Shown here in pieces: positions 34,697-43,075 of a stretch of 64,000 nucleotides of DNA (positions are counted from its first letter, which is position 1; the number at the start of each line of letters is the position of its first letter). A model generated the notes under the pieces. The model was not told the origin of the DNA and did no database searches. It worked only from the letters and a program-made list of their open reading frames with translations. The translations under genes and the position numbers were made by a program. This DNA is from Polluticaenibacter yanchengensis (GTDB lineage Bacteria > Bacteroidota > Bacteroidia > Chitinophagales > Chitinophagaceae), in the NCBI GenBank assembly GCA_027854065.1, contig JAQGEF010000001.1:1-64000 (forward strand), written 5' to 3'.

Positions 34697-35728
34697 ATGT
34701 CTGTAAACAAACTGGCGTTACTGCGCTATAAAACCATTGATAAATGCCTTCAGAATAAACTGCGTAAATGGACTTTGAATAAACTGATAGAAAAAGTATC
34801 GGAAGCACTGTACGAATATGAAGGAATTAGCACAGGGGTAAGTAAGCGGACCATACAGGCAGATATTCAACTGATGCGTAGCGATAAGCTTGGCTATAAT
34901 GCACCCATCATTGTAAAGGAAAAGAAATATTATGCTTATGAAGAAGAAGGCTATAGTATTAATCATACCAAAGTAACAGATGCAGACATCGAAAAAATGT
35001 CGGAAATAGTGAGCGTGTTAAAACAAATGAATGGCTTCGATTATTTTGATGATATGAATGATATTATCGCCCGCCTGGAAAATAGCATCTATAAGTCGAA
35101 TCATAGCGATGCAAACTATATACAAATGGAAGGCAATAAATTGTTGAAAGGCATTGAGCATGTATTGCCATTGTACCAGGCCATCCGCAAAAAAGTGACA
35201 TTACTGATCACTTATCAATCTTTTAAAGCCAAAGAGCCCAAACCTAATATCTATAGTCCTTATCTTTTGAAAGAATACAGGAACAGGTGGTTTCTGATAG
35301 CAAAAGCTAAGAAAGGCACTGCACTGATAACCTTAGCACTGGATAGGATCGTTGAATTCTCTGAACTGAATACAAAAGACTTTGTAGAATATACCGGTAT
35401 TAATTTTGAACGCTATTTTGAAGATACACTGGGAGTAACCAAAACAGAAAAAGACAGGGCCCATAAAGTAGTAATATGGGTACACCATAAAAATGTACCT
35501 TATGTGGTTACAAAACCAATCCACAATTCTCAGCAATTACTGAGATCCGATGAAACAGGCTCTCTTTTCAGGTTAGATGTGGTACTTAATTTTGAACTGG
35601 AACGCGAACTTTTAGGTTTTGGTGAATGTTTAAAAGTACTGGCACCAAAGAGATTGCAACAATCTATTAAATGGCGGCTGGAACAATCTTTCAAGCATTA
35701 TAGCGACAGTTCATCAGATAACTATTAA
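34697..35728 (+). CDS. WYL-domain transcriptional regulator
   Basis: This 343-residue regulator has an N-terminal winged-helix region (about residues 20-75), with GVSKRTIQADIQLMRSDKLG as the recognition part and KKYYAYEEEGYSI as the wing. A helical linker is followed by the WYL ligand-sensing domain from about residue 165 (LLITYQSFKAKEPKPNIYSPYLLKEYRNRWFLIAKAKKG; the WYL triad reads WFL) and a C-terminal WCX-like domain (about 255-335). WYL regulators often sense nucleic-acid or nucleotide ligands and control defence or DNA-damage operons. It is divergent from the tRNA-like array and RNA-repair genes, and a shared operator sits in all three control regions. It is the obvious candidate regulator of the island. 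Confidence 0.9.
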   Translation: MSVNKLALLRYKTIDKCLQNKLRKWTLNKLIEKVSEALYEYEGISTGVSKRTIQADIQLMRSDKLGYNAPIIVKEKKYYAYEEEGYSINHTKVTDADIEKMSEIVSVLKQMNGFDYFDDMNDIIARLENSIYKSNHSDANYIQMEGNKLLKGIEHVLPLYQAIRKKVTLLITYQSFKAKEPKPNIYSPYLLKEYRNRWFLIAKAKKGTALITLALDRIVEFSELNTKDFVEYTGINFERYFEDTLGVTKTEKDRAHKVVIWVHHKNVPYVVTKPIHNSQQLLRSDETGSLFRLDVVLNFELERELLGFGECLKVLAPKRLQQSIKWRLEQSFKHYSDSSSDNY

Positions 35729-36192
35729 TAGATAGCACTCATTAACTGTATCATATAATTCACAGAATATAAGCATGCCAATACCAGTAACGGACATACT
35801 TTGGTACTCTTTAGTTTTAAAGCATAATTATAGCTGAAGTTATTCCAGCTGAATTTTGGAATAACGGAAATAATGTTTTCTTTATTCTCATCGTACAAAG
35901 CATATTCACTTTTAAACCATTTTGTCAGTTTCAGGGTATATTTAAATTCATCATTAAACGCCAGCTCAATATTACCTTTCATAGTACTGGTAATAGAACC
36001 AACCACTTCGCCCCTATGTACAATATTCATTTTGGAAGAAAAGAAGCCTGATGGTATAATTTTATATTCATCATTATTAGGCAATAAGATATTGGCATCC
36101 ATTTTAAAACTGCTTGGATATACCAGCCTTGCGGTTTCTTCGTTGTGGTCCAATAATGCAATCGTCTTTTTATCGATAACTTTAATATCCAT
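35725..36192 (-). CDS. Conserved hypothetical protein with C-terminal membrane segment
   Basis: The 155-residue protein is convergent with the WYL gene; the two stops overlap by 4 bp. The body is predicted all-beta (repeated short strands such as KMNIVHRGEVVGSITSTMKGNIELAF and YALYDENKENIISVIPKF). This hints at a LURP-one/Tubby-like barrel, a weak inference. A C-terminal hydrophobic stretch (VCPLLVLACLYSVNYMIQLM) suggests a tail anchor. No catalytic motif is seen. Whether it belongs to the RNA-repair island is unclear. Confidence 0.6.
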   Translation of the reverse strand: MDIKVIDKKTIALLDHNEETARLVYPSSFKMDANILLPNNDEYKIIPSGFFSSKMNIVHRGEVVGSITSTMKGNIELAFNDEFKYTLKLTKWFKSEYALYDENKENIISVIPKFSWNNFSYNYALKLKSTKVCPLLVLACLYSVNYMIQLMSAIY

Positions 36193-36379
36193 CTTTCAAT
36201 TATTAATTGTTCAGATTCGGGTTTCTGAAATTGAAGATATTAAATATTCTTTATAAGGATTACGCAATTGTTATGAATGGTAATAACCGTTGATAAAGCA
36301 TTAAAATCGGCACTTATTATTGTCCACCGTACATTCAAAACTCCTTGTAAATACGTGGACACTTAATAGAAGACAATAA

Positions 36380-36406
36380 AAAAAGAGGCATTTATTGCCT
36401 CTTTTT
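36380..36406 (-). terminator. Terminator of the C-terminal protease gene
   Basis: AAAAAGAGGCA / TGCCTCTTTTT (11 bp) with a 5-nt loop lies 6 bp beyond the stop. On the minus strand it runs into a T run. Confidence 0.9.
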
Positions 36407-36411
36407 AATTC

Positions 36412-38541
36412 TTATTTCTTACTAAGCTTGTAATCACTGGACACTTCGCTAATAATTTGTTTCGCCTGGTTGACATAAATGTCTTTTTCTATATTTTTCA
36501 GCCAAGCCTTATAACGCTCTGCTTTATCTTTATCCAGTGTTTCAATTTTCGCCTGGTCTTCTTTAGTATACTCAGCCTTAATCGGGTTCTTTAACGATAA
36601 ATTCTCCCTGCTTTTGTCTACTACCTGGCTAATCGCTTTCAGATTCTGACGATAAGCATTCAGGTTCAGGTTGATATCTTTTTTACCGTTTTCAAATAAC
36701 CACTTAGAGTTATTTTGAATAATTTTAAAGGAAGAATCACTATTTATCTTTTGCTGGTAGGTGCGTTTTACATTGTCATAAATACCGGCATTATCCCATA
36801 AAGCATATTGTGATTTTGAAATTTCGTCCCAAGGCAGGGCTGATTTTTCATATTTTTCACGACTTTCTGTAAACTCATAGGTATCCGGAAGGTTAATATC
36901 TGGTACGATCCCTTTGATCTGGTTAGAACTACCGCTGATCCTATAGAATTTTTGAATAGTAATTTTTAAAGACCCCAAATCTTCATCTGCAGCACCTTTA
37001 TTAAAGAAACTGGTTGATTCCAAAGGCAATTGACGCTGAACCGTGCCTTTACCAAAGCTTGTACCACCCAAGATAATACCACGTCCGTAATCCTGGATTG
37101 CACCGGCAAAGATCTCAGAAGCGGAAGCACTATACTCATTGATCATTACAGCTAATGGTCCGTCATACAAAACACCTCTGTCTTTATCTCTTAACACCTG
37201 GTTAGAATTATTGCGGGACCTTACCTGTACAACCGGGCCTTCATCAATAAAGAAACCGACCATTTTAATAGCTTCACCCAAAAAGCCACCGCCATTAAAA
37301 CGTAAGTCAACAATCATTCCGTCTATATTCTGAGCTTTTAGCTTTACAATTTCGTTAGCCATATCATCTGCACAGCTTACATTCGTTCCGCCATTAACAT
37401 CCATATAAAAATCCGGCACATAAATATACCCGATTTTCTGACCGCCGTTGTCAAGGATAACACTCCTGATGCGGGACTCGTCCTGGTCTATTTTTTCACG
37501 GATCAAGCTTACCACTTTAACAGAACCATCTACTTTCTTTATTGTCAGTCTTACCTCAGTATCTTTTTGTCCGCGGATAATTTTAACCGCATCCTGTGTT
37601 TCATACCCCGTAATGTCAACCGGTTCACCACTACCCTGGGCAACTTTTAAAATAATATCATTGGCTTGTATCTGCCCGCTTTTCCATGCCGGGCTGCCAC
37701 TTACAACCGATACAATTTTAATAAAGCCGTCCTGCTCGCTTAACTGCGCACCAATACCGTAGAAATGTGCACTCATTTGCTCATCAAATGAACGGCGTTC
37801 TACCGGTGGAAAGAAATTGGTATGAGGGTCCATCGTGCTAGTAATAACATTGATATAGTTATTAAAGACCTCTTCTTCAGTCGCTTTCTTTTTTTGACGC
37901 TCAAAACTTTTATGCCAGATCTTATCTACTCTTTCACGGCTTTCGCGCTCCAATGTAGAATCAGCTTTGTACACAAATTTTGCGGAATCCTTATTTTTAT
38001 CTCTTGTATCTAATTCAGAAGCATACCTGTCAAGTACCATGTACTTAATCTTTTTCTGCCATAATTCCTTACGCTCTTTTTCTGTAGCAGGCCAATCCGC
38101 CTTTTCCCTGTCTGTTTGCAAATATTCATTTGTATTAAAGTTGAAAGGCTTGCTTAAAATATCAGCTACCAGTTTTTCAACTTCATCCGTTCTTTGCAGA
38201 TAGATTTTTTGTAGTGCCGGAGAAAAGTTACTGCTGCCGGTTTTTATCTCGTCATCCAGTTTGTTTTTATATTGCTCGAGCTCTTTTATATCACTTTTTA
38301 ATAAAAGCATTTTATCCCCATCCAGGCTCTTTAAAACATTTGTAAATACCTCAGCAGAAAATGCATCATTAATAGGTTTAGGGCTAAAATGTGCGATTTC
38401 CAAATACTGGCCTATTTTAGTTAATATTTTAGACTCTTTAGATTCAGCTGCATCATTATTCTTTCCCCATGAATTGGCAAAAAAGAACACTAGTGCTGCT
38501 ATTGCCGGGATGAGAAAAGGTAATACTTTTTTATTCATCAT
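36412..38541 (-). CDS. C-terminal processing peptidase (S41, Prc/Tsp-like)
   Basis: The 709-residue periplasmic serine protease cleaves proteins near their C-termini. A hydrophobic N-terminal signal/anchor (KKVLPFLIPAIAALVFFF) is followed by a large N-terminal domain. A PDZ domain at about residues 230-330 contains GIGAQLSEQDGFIKIVSVVSG, and the S41 core has GMIVDLRFNGGG. The catalytic Ser lies in MINEYSASASEIFAGAIQD and the Lys in GGTSFGKGTVQ. The length fits the Prc rather than the smaller CtpA type. The start at 38541 was chosen because a promoter places transcription start near 38562, making an ATG there unlikely. Confidence 0.92.
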   Translation of the reverse strand: MMNKKVLPFLIPAIAALVFFFANSWGKNNDAAESKESKILTKIGQYLEIAHFSPKPINDAFSAEVFTNVLKSLDGDKMLLLKSDIKELEQYKNKLDDEIKTGSSNFSPALQKIYLQRTDEVEKLVADILSKPFNFNTNEYLQTDREKADWPATEKERKELWQKKIKYMVLDRYASELDTRDKNKDSAKFVYKADSTLERESRERVDKIWHKSFERQKKKATEEEVFNNYINVITSTMDPHTNFFPPVERRSFDEQMSAHFYGIGAQLSEQDGFIKIVSVVSGSPAWKSGQIQANDIILKVAQGSGEPVDITGYETQDAVKIIRGQKDTEVRLTIKKVDGSVKVVSLIREKIDQDESRIRSVILDNGGQKIGYIYVPDFYMDVNGGTNVSCADDMANEIVKLKAQNIDGMIVDLRFNGGGFLGEAIKMVGFFIDEGPVVQVRSRNNSNQVLRDKDRGVLYDGPLAVMINEYSASASEIFAGAIQDYGRGIILGGTSFGKGTVQRQLPLESTSFFNKGAADEDLGSLKITIQKFYRISGSSNQIKGIVPDINLPDTYEFTESREKYEKSALPWDEISKSQYALWDNAGIYDNVKRTYQQKINSDSSFKIIQNNSKWLFENGKKDINLNLNAYRQNLKAISQVVDKSRENLSLKNPIKAEYTKEDQAKIETLDKDKAERYKAWLKNIEKDIYVNQAKQIISEVSSDYKLSKK

Positions 38542-38568
38542 ATTTTTTAGAATTTTCAACATAAAGTT

Positions 38569-38599
38569 CAAACCTACATAAATTTTTAAAGAAATCAAC
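38569..38599 (-). promoter_or_regulatory. Promoter of the C-terminal protease gene
   Basis: On the minus strand GTTG (38596-38599), exactly 19 bp, and TAGGTTTG (38569-38576) match TTTG-N19-TAnnTTTG with one mismatch. The short leader decides between the candidate starts. Confidence 0.6.
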
Positions 38600-38670
38600 G
38601 CTATATTGCTAAATTAACAATGTTTATTGTTAGAATTATTAACATACATTATTCCAGGTTAAAAGTAATA

Positions 38671-40386
38671 CTAAAACCCTGCCACGCTATCGTTTCCACG
38701 TTTATCCGCAACAGCATCTATTTTTTTATTTTCCTTTATCAATATCATTTCCGTTCTGCCTATTTTCCCCCGGTTATAAATAGTATATCCCAGCTTTTTA
38801 AGTTGTTCAATTGTATTCACATCAAAATCATCTTCCACGTCTATCCTGTCAGGCAGCCATTGATGGTGAAATTTTGGCTTATTAACCGCATCAGTTGCCG
38901 ACATTCCATAATCGACCACATTAATAATAGATTGTAATACCGAGGTAATAATGGTCGTTCCGCCCGGCGTTCCAACCACCATAAATGGCTTCTTATCTTT
39001 CAATAGAATGGTGGGCGTCATACTGCTCAACATCCTTTTATTAGGCTGGATAGCATTTGCAGCCCCCCCAATAGCACCGTACATATTGGGTACGCCCGGT
39101 TGTATACTAAAATCATCCATTTCATTGTTCAAAAGAAACCCTGCCCCGCTCACCACCGTCTTACTACCATAATGCCCGTTTAACGTAGTGGTTACAGATA
39201 CAGCATTCCCCTCTTTATCTATAATACTGATATGCGTTGTCTGCTCCGATTCTTTTGGCAATACACCCGGTTTTACATTGTTGCTGACACCTGCTTTTGT
39301 ACTGTCAAAAGCCGCCATCCGGTTAGCTAAATAAGCAGCTGAAACCAACTGTTTGTAAGGGACCTTCACAAAATCAGGGTCTCCCAGGTATTCTGCCCTG
39401 TCAGCGTAAGCATAGCGTTCTACTTCCGTTATAAGCTGCACCGATTTTTCAGATTGAAACGGGTACCTGGATAATTCTCTGGTAGAAAGCATTCCTAACA
39501 TCTGCTGCAATAAAATACCGCCGCTGCTTGGTGGTGGCATGGTAATAATCTCGTAACCTTTATAATTAAATACGATGGGCTCCCGTTCAATGGTTTTGTA
39601 AGACTTTAGATCGTCTAAGCTGATGATACCGCCACCTTTCTCCATTTCATTTACCAGTAACCTGGCAGTTTCACCTTCGTAAAATCCTTTCAGGCCATTA
39701 TCGCGAATGCGCTTCAATGTATTTGCCAGGTCCTTCTGTACCAAAGTATCTCCCGCTTTCCAGGGCCTGTCATCTCTTACAAATGCAGGAGATGTAGTAT
39801 TATTCCTTAAAAATCCTTCCTTACTGCTGTTTAAATTATCTGCTTCACTTTGCGTAATGGCGAATCCCAGTTCAGCTAATTTTATAGCGGATTCCAACAG
39901 CGTTTTCATAGGCAGTTTTGCATACTTAAGCGCAGCGTACATACCTGAAGGTGTGCCGGGAATACCACTGCTTAAATGCCCGTTCTGGGACAAACGGGTA
40001 TTTGCACTCCCGTCCTCGTTCAGATACATATTTTCACTGGCTTTCGATGGTGCAGTCTCCCTGTAATCAAGTGTAAAAGCCGGCTGATTATTAAAGCGGG
40101 CCACCATAAAACCGCCACCGCCAATATTGCCTGCACCCGGATACACAACTGCTAATGCCCATTGGGTAGCAATAGCAGCATCAATAGCGTTACCACCATT
40201 TTTCATGATATTGCTGCCTACTTCACTGGCCAGGGGATGCGCACAAACAACTGCCGCACTGGTAAACTCTGCAGATTTATTGATCTGGTAATTATAGGCA
40301 TTGACGCCTGTCTCCGGCCCTTTGCATGCATTAAATGCCGGTATCAAAAGAAAATATAGAAACGGCGTTATTTTATTTTTAAACAT
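38671..40386 (-). CDS. ggt: Gamma-glutamyltransferase (lipoprotein)
   Basis: This 571-residue Ntn hydrolase cleaves gamma-glutamyl bonds of glutathione and related peptides. The signal ends in the lipobox FNAC (Cys21), so the enzyme is probably a periplasmic lipoprotein. The large subunit contains ASEVGSNIMKNGGNAIDAAIA and GAGNIGGGGFM, and the RETAP motif. The self-cleavage/catalytic Thr lies in QTTHISIIDKEGNAVS. The small subunit has GFLLNNEMDDF, the substrate-binding MLSSMTPTI and GTPGGTTI. All residues needed for maturation are present. It is monocistronic. Confidence 0.95.
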   Translation of the reverse strand: MFKNKITPFLYFLLIPAFNACKGPETGVNAYNYQINKSAEFTSAAVVCAHPLASEVGSNIMKNGGNAIDAAIATQWALAVVYPGAGNIGGGGFMVARFNNQPAFTLDYRETAPSKASENMYLNEDGSANTRLSQNGHLSSGIPGTPSGMYAALKYAKLPMKTLLESAIKLAELGFAITQSEADNLNSSKEGFLRNNTTSPAFVRDDRPWKAGDTLVQKDLANTLKRIRDNGLKGFYEGETARLLVNEMEKGGGIISLDDLKSYKTIEREPIVFNYKGYEIITMPPPSSGGILLQQMLGMLSTRELSRYPFQSEKSVQLITEVERYAYADRAEYLGDPDFVKVPYKQLVSAAYLANRMAAFDSTKAGVSNNVKPGVLPKESEQTTHISIIDKEGNAVSVTTTLNGHYGSKTVVSGAGFLLNNEMDDFSIQPGVPNMYGAIGGAANAIQPNKRMLSSMTPTILLKDKKPFMVVGTPGGTTIITSVLQSIINVVDYGMSATDAVNKPKFHHQWLPDRIDVEDDFDVNTIEQLKKLGYTIYNRGKIGRTEMILIKENKKIDAVADKRGNDSVAGF

Positions 40387-40572
40387 AGCATATACATTCT
40401 AAAACTAAATATAAGAATTTCCAACAGAAATCAATTCTTTGTTTCAATATTATGCCACAAGCGCAATGCCTTATACCAGCCCTTAAATAGCAACCAGGCA
40501 AAGTATTCATACCTTGCTTAAAAAGAAAAACCAGGGCAACTTTTTAAAAATTACCCCGGTAAAACATAAGAG

Positions 40573-40610
40573 AAAATCAAAGCAACAGCATAAATTGTTG
40601 CTTTGATTTT
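40573..40610 (-). terminator. Terminator of the GbsR/membrane-protein operon
   Basis: A 15 bp perfect stem AAAATCAAAGCAACA / TGTTGCTTTGATTTT with an 8-nt loop lies 6 bp after the operon's last stop. Confidence 0.9.
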
Positions 40611-40615
40611 ATTTT

Positions 40616-41017
40616 TTAAACATTAGGAATCCCTACCTGTTGCTCTATTTTCGCCCGTTCCCACATTTTAAGCCGGGCTGCTTTGCGGCCACGCATAAAC
40701 AAGAACAAATTCAGCATCATCATGATACCCAGGTAAATCATAAAGCCACCGATTTTTGTGCTTAGATCAACGATCAGCACTTCTTTTGAAATAATCGCAT
40801 CGAAATAAATAATGGATAGCGCGAAACCGATATTTAATAAATAGAATCCGATCTTAAATAAAGAATTTGTTGCTAATGCAATGTCTTTCTGGCCGTGAAA
40901 AATATCAAACATGAATATTTTCCCATTCTTAAAAAGCTGGTTGGCCACTAATAATGTAAGTGAAATTACCACAGGCAGGTAAATGTAATAGGCGGTTAAC
41001 TGAAGTGCATTGTTCAT
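40616..41017 (-). CDS. Small membrane protein, paralogue of its neighbour
   Basis: The 133-residue protein has three to four hydrophobic helices. Its first 105 residues follow the same pattern as the upstream gene: a YIYLPV helix, a KNGKIFMFDIFHG loop, NSLFKIGFYLLNIGF, a TKIGGFMIYLG helix. It ends in a basic tail (MRGRKAARLKMWERAK). The two genes overlap by 4 bp (ATGA), giving translational coupling and probably a heteromeric membrane complex. The family is unknown to me. Control is by the GbsR-type gene that heads the operon. Confidence 0.75.
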   Translation of the reverse strand: MNNALQLTAYYIYLPVVISLTLLVANQLFKNGKIFMFDIFHGQKDIALATNSLFKIGFYLLNIGFALSIIYFDAIISKEVLIVDLSTKIGGFMIYLGIMMMLNLFLFMRGRKAARLKMWERAKIEQQVGIPNV

Positions 41018-41373
41018 GGTATATTATTTTTTGAATGATTAAATAAGCGTCGTAAAAAATAAATAACAGTGATATTCGTATAATGTAATACACAAAGGAT
41101 AGAAGTAATAAAACCAACTTTCATACTTATCTGGGCAGTCACATCCGGCAAAGCGGTAACATGCTGCCAGGTACTAAGACTCCATGATATATAACCGATA
41201 TTCAGCAGGTAATACCCTAACAGCAGTATTTTATTAATCGCCATACTGATCCGCTCATCATGCACCAGGTGCAGGATATAAATATGACCGTGTTTATAGC
41301 ATTTCCACCCCACATAGATGGTAATAAAACTGCTTATCAATAAATAGATACTATATGAAAGAATCTGAATCAT
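41014..41373 (-). CDS. Small membrane protein, tandem duplicate
   Basis: The 119-residue protein has about four membrane helices. The shared loop KHGHIYILHLVHDERISMAINKILLLGYYLLNIGY aligns with KNGKIFMFDIFHG..ALATNSLFKIGFYLLNIGF of the downstream gene, so the pair arose by duplication. It lies between a GbsR-like regulator (50 bp upstream) and its paralogue. No enzymatic motif is seen. Confidence 0.75.
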   Translation of the reverse strand: MIQILSYSIYLLISSFITIYVGWKCYKHGHIYILHLVHDERISMAINKILLLGYYLLNIGYISWSLSTWQHVTALPDVTAQISMKVGFITSILCVLHYTNITVIYFLRRLFNHSKNNIP

Positions 41374-41423
41374 ACATTAATTATTGTAATTTCAATAATA
41401 TTTGAAAATTAGATTCAAAAAAA

Positions 41424-41924
41424 TTAACTGAGCAATTTCAGTAATTTATTCATCATCCAGTTCTCATCGCTCTTAACAGCCAGGTCCAATAATACATTTG
41501 CCTTAGTAGTAACCCCTAATAAATTATCCATTAATTCCCTGAAAGCTTTGGACTCTTCATTGTTATCCTCAACATTTTTCAACGATTCCAAAGAATGAAT
41601 AACAGGCTCCAGTTCACGCTTTCTTCTCTCTTTAACAATGTGCTTAAATACGGTCCAGATATCCTTATCTGCTACAAAATACTCTTTCCTGTCTCCTATT
41701 TTCAGTTCCTTTTTTACAATACCCCAATCCATCAACTCACGCAAGTTCATATTCGCATTTCCCCTGGAAATTGCCAGTTGCTCCATCACCTCATCTGTAG
41801 ATAAAGGCTGCTGGCTGGTAAGCAATAATGCATGCACCATCGCCATCGTCCTGTTGATCCCCCAACTGGTAGCAAGGCTGCCCCAGGTCTGCACAAACTT
41901 CTCTTTCGCCTCATCTAATTTCAT
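41424..41924 (-). CDS. GbsR/MarR-family transcriptional regulator
   Basis: The 166-residue winged-helix regulator has the GbsR-like N-terminus (FVQTWGSLATSWGINRTMAMVHALLLTS) and helix-turn-helix LSTDEVMEQLAISRGNANMNLRELMDWGIVKKE at about residues 41-73. A wing with RKEYFVADKD and a long C-terminal dimerisation helix follow. It is first in an operon with two small membrane proteins. A perfect 9 bp inverted repeat just upstream is a likely own operator. Confidence 0.88.
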   Translation of the reverse strand: MKLDEAKEKFVQTWGSLATSWGINRTMAMVHALLLTSQQPLSTDEVMEQLAISRGNANMNLRELMDWGIVKKELKIGDRKEYFVADKDIWTVFKHIVKERRKRELEPVIHSLESLKNVEDNNEESKAFRELMDNLLGVTTKANVLLDLAVKSDENWMMNKLLKLLS

Positions 41925-41949
41925 AACACAAAAATAAAAACTATTTTCT

Positions 41950-41975
41950 AAACTTTCAAATATTTCTGAAAGTTT
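41950..41975 (-). promoter_or_regulatory. Probable GbsR operator
   Basis: AAACTTTCA, 8 bp, TGAAAGTTT: a perfect 9 bp inverted repeat 26 bp upstream of the GbsR start, overlapping a TATTTG-type -7 region. The symmetry and spacing suit a MarR-fold dimer. The neighbouring 41976-42201 stretch is AT-rich. It contains an 18-codon open frame at 42058-42114 of uncertain reality and the yigZ -7 box. Confidence 0.6.
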
Positions 41976-42184
41976 ATTTACATTTACAATAAATCAAATA
42001 CAGGATTACCAAACTAAACATACAAACATTTTACCAAACTATATTAAAATCTATTAAATGAAATTATTTGACGAAGACTTATACTTAAACGAGCTAAACG
42101 TACACCCATACTAATACTTCACAATATCTCAAAACACTTATATACTACCGTAATCAACTATTATTAAACACAACACAAAAAGCT

Positions 42185-42192
42185 TATTTTTG
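42185..42192 (+). promoter_or_regulatory. Putative -7 box of the YigZ-family gene
   Basis: TATTTTTG matches TAnnTTTG and lies 9 bp before the ATG, implying an almost leaderless mRNA. No -33 match is seen. Confidence 0.4.
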
Positions 42193-42201
42193 CAGCCAGC
42201 C

Positions 42202-42798
42202 ATGGATTATTACAAAACAATTGAACAGGAAGGCTTTGCCGAATTTAAAGATAAAGGCAGCCGGTTTTTGGGTTATGCATTTCCTATAAAAACAGCGGAA
42301 GATTTTAAAGCTAAACTAGCCGATCTGAAAAAGGAGCATCCCAAAGCCGTGCATCATTGTTTTGCATACCGCCTGGGGTTGGACGGTAACAGCTACCGTT
42401 CTAATGATGACGGTGAACCAAGCGGTACTGCCGGCAAACCCATTTTAGGGCAGATTGACAGCCTTGGTTTAACAAATATCGGCATTGTGGTTGTCCGCTA
42501 TTTCGGTGGTACTTTACTGGGTGTACCCGGCTTAATCAATGCCTATAAGACCACTTCTTCCTTTGCCATACAAATGGTACCTAAGGTAGAAAAAGCGATT
42601 GAAGAAAATTACAATATCCAGTGCTCTTATGAATTACTGAATGACGTAATGACTATTTTAAAGCAATATAATTCTACGGTTATCAGTATCGAGCAGTCAT
42701 TATTCTGCAGCATCAAAGCCGGTATTCCACGTATTCGTTTGGCACAGGCATTACAGCGATTAAATGATATTTACGGAATAGAAGTGGTGAAATTATAA
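42202..42798 (+). CDS. yigZ: YigZ/IMPACT family protein
   Basis: The 198-residue protein has the conserved YigZ start (FKDKGSRFLGYAFPI) and the signature segment AYRLGLDGNSYRSNDDGEPSGTAGKPILGQI at about residues 58-88. VVVRYFGGTLLGVPGLINAY follows, and the C-terminal DUF1949 half (LNDVMTILKQYNSTVIS) is complete. Bacterial members are nucleic-acid-binding proteins of unclear role; eukaryotic IMPACT regulates translation. The ATG at 42202 was chosen over a TTG at 42190 that lies inside the promoter box. Confidence 0.93.
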   Translation: MDYYKTIEQEGFAEFKDKGSRFLGYAFPIKTAEDFKAKLADLKKEHPKAVHHCFAYRLGLDGNSYRSNDDGEPSGTAGKPILGQIDSLGLTNIGIVVVRYFGGTLLGVPGLINAYKTTSSFAIQMVPKVEKAIEENYNIQCSYELLNDVMTILKQYNSTVISIEQSLFCSIKAGIPRIRLAQALQRLNDIYGIEVVKL

Positions 42799-42888
42799 AC
42801 AATTTCCAACATTTCTTTTTAACGATTGCATAGCATCTAAACTTACTATTTCCTACCGTTTTTTACCTACTTTAGTGGCTGTATTTTG

Positions 42889-43058
42889 CACCAGGGATAG
42901 CAGCAAAGTACCCCACGGGCGGCATGCGCTATTACGAATAGCGAAGCTAAGCGGCTTTAATTGCCGCCGGGGAGTACTGCGGATAGCCCGGTGTTTCTGG
43001 CGGTGCGGCAAGGCAAACCTATACCCGGATAAGCCAGCCAGAAACAGGTGCCCGAATA
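42889..43058 (+). repeat. Two-hairpin intergenic element R2, copy 2
   Basis: It begins GGATAGCAGCAAAGTACCCC like copy 1 at 20616. It forms AGTAC..GGCGGCA with TGCCGCC..AGTACT, then TGTTTCTGGC with GCCAGAAACA, and ends GTGCCCGAAT. The second stem differs from copy 1 on both strands and still pairs. It ends 17 bp before the thiolase ATG, so it lies in that gene's leader or promoter region. Confidence 0.7.
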
Positions 43059-43075
43059 AAAAATAATAACGCTAT

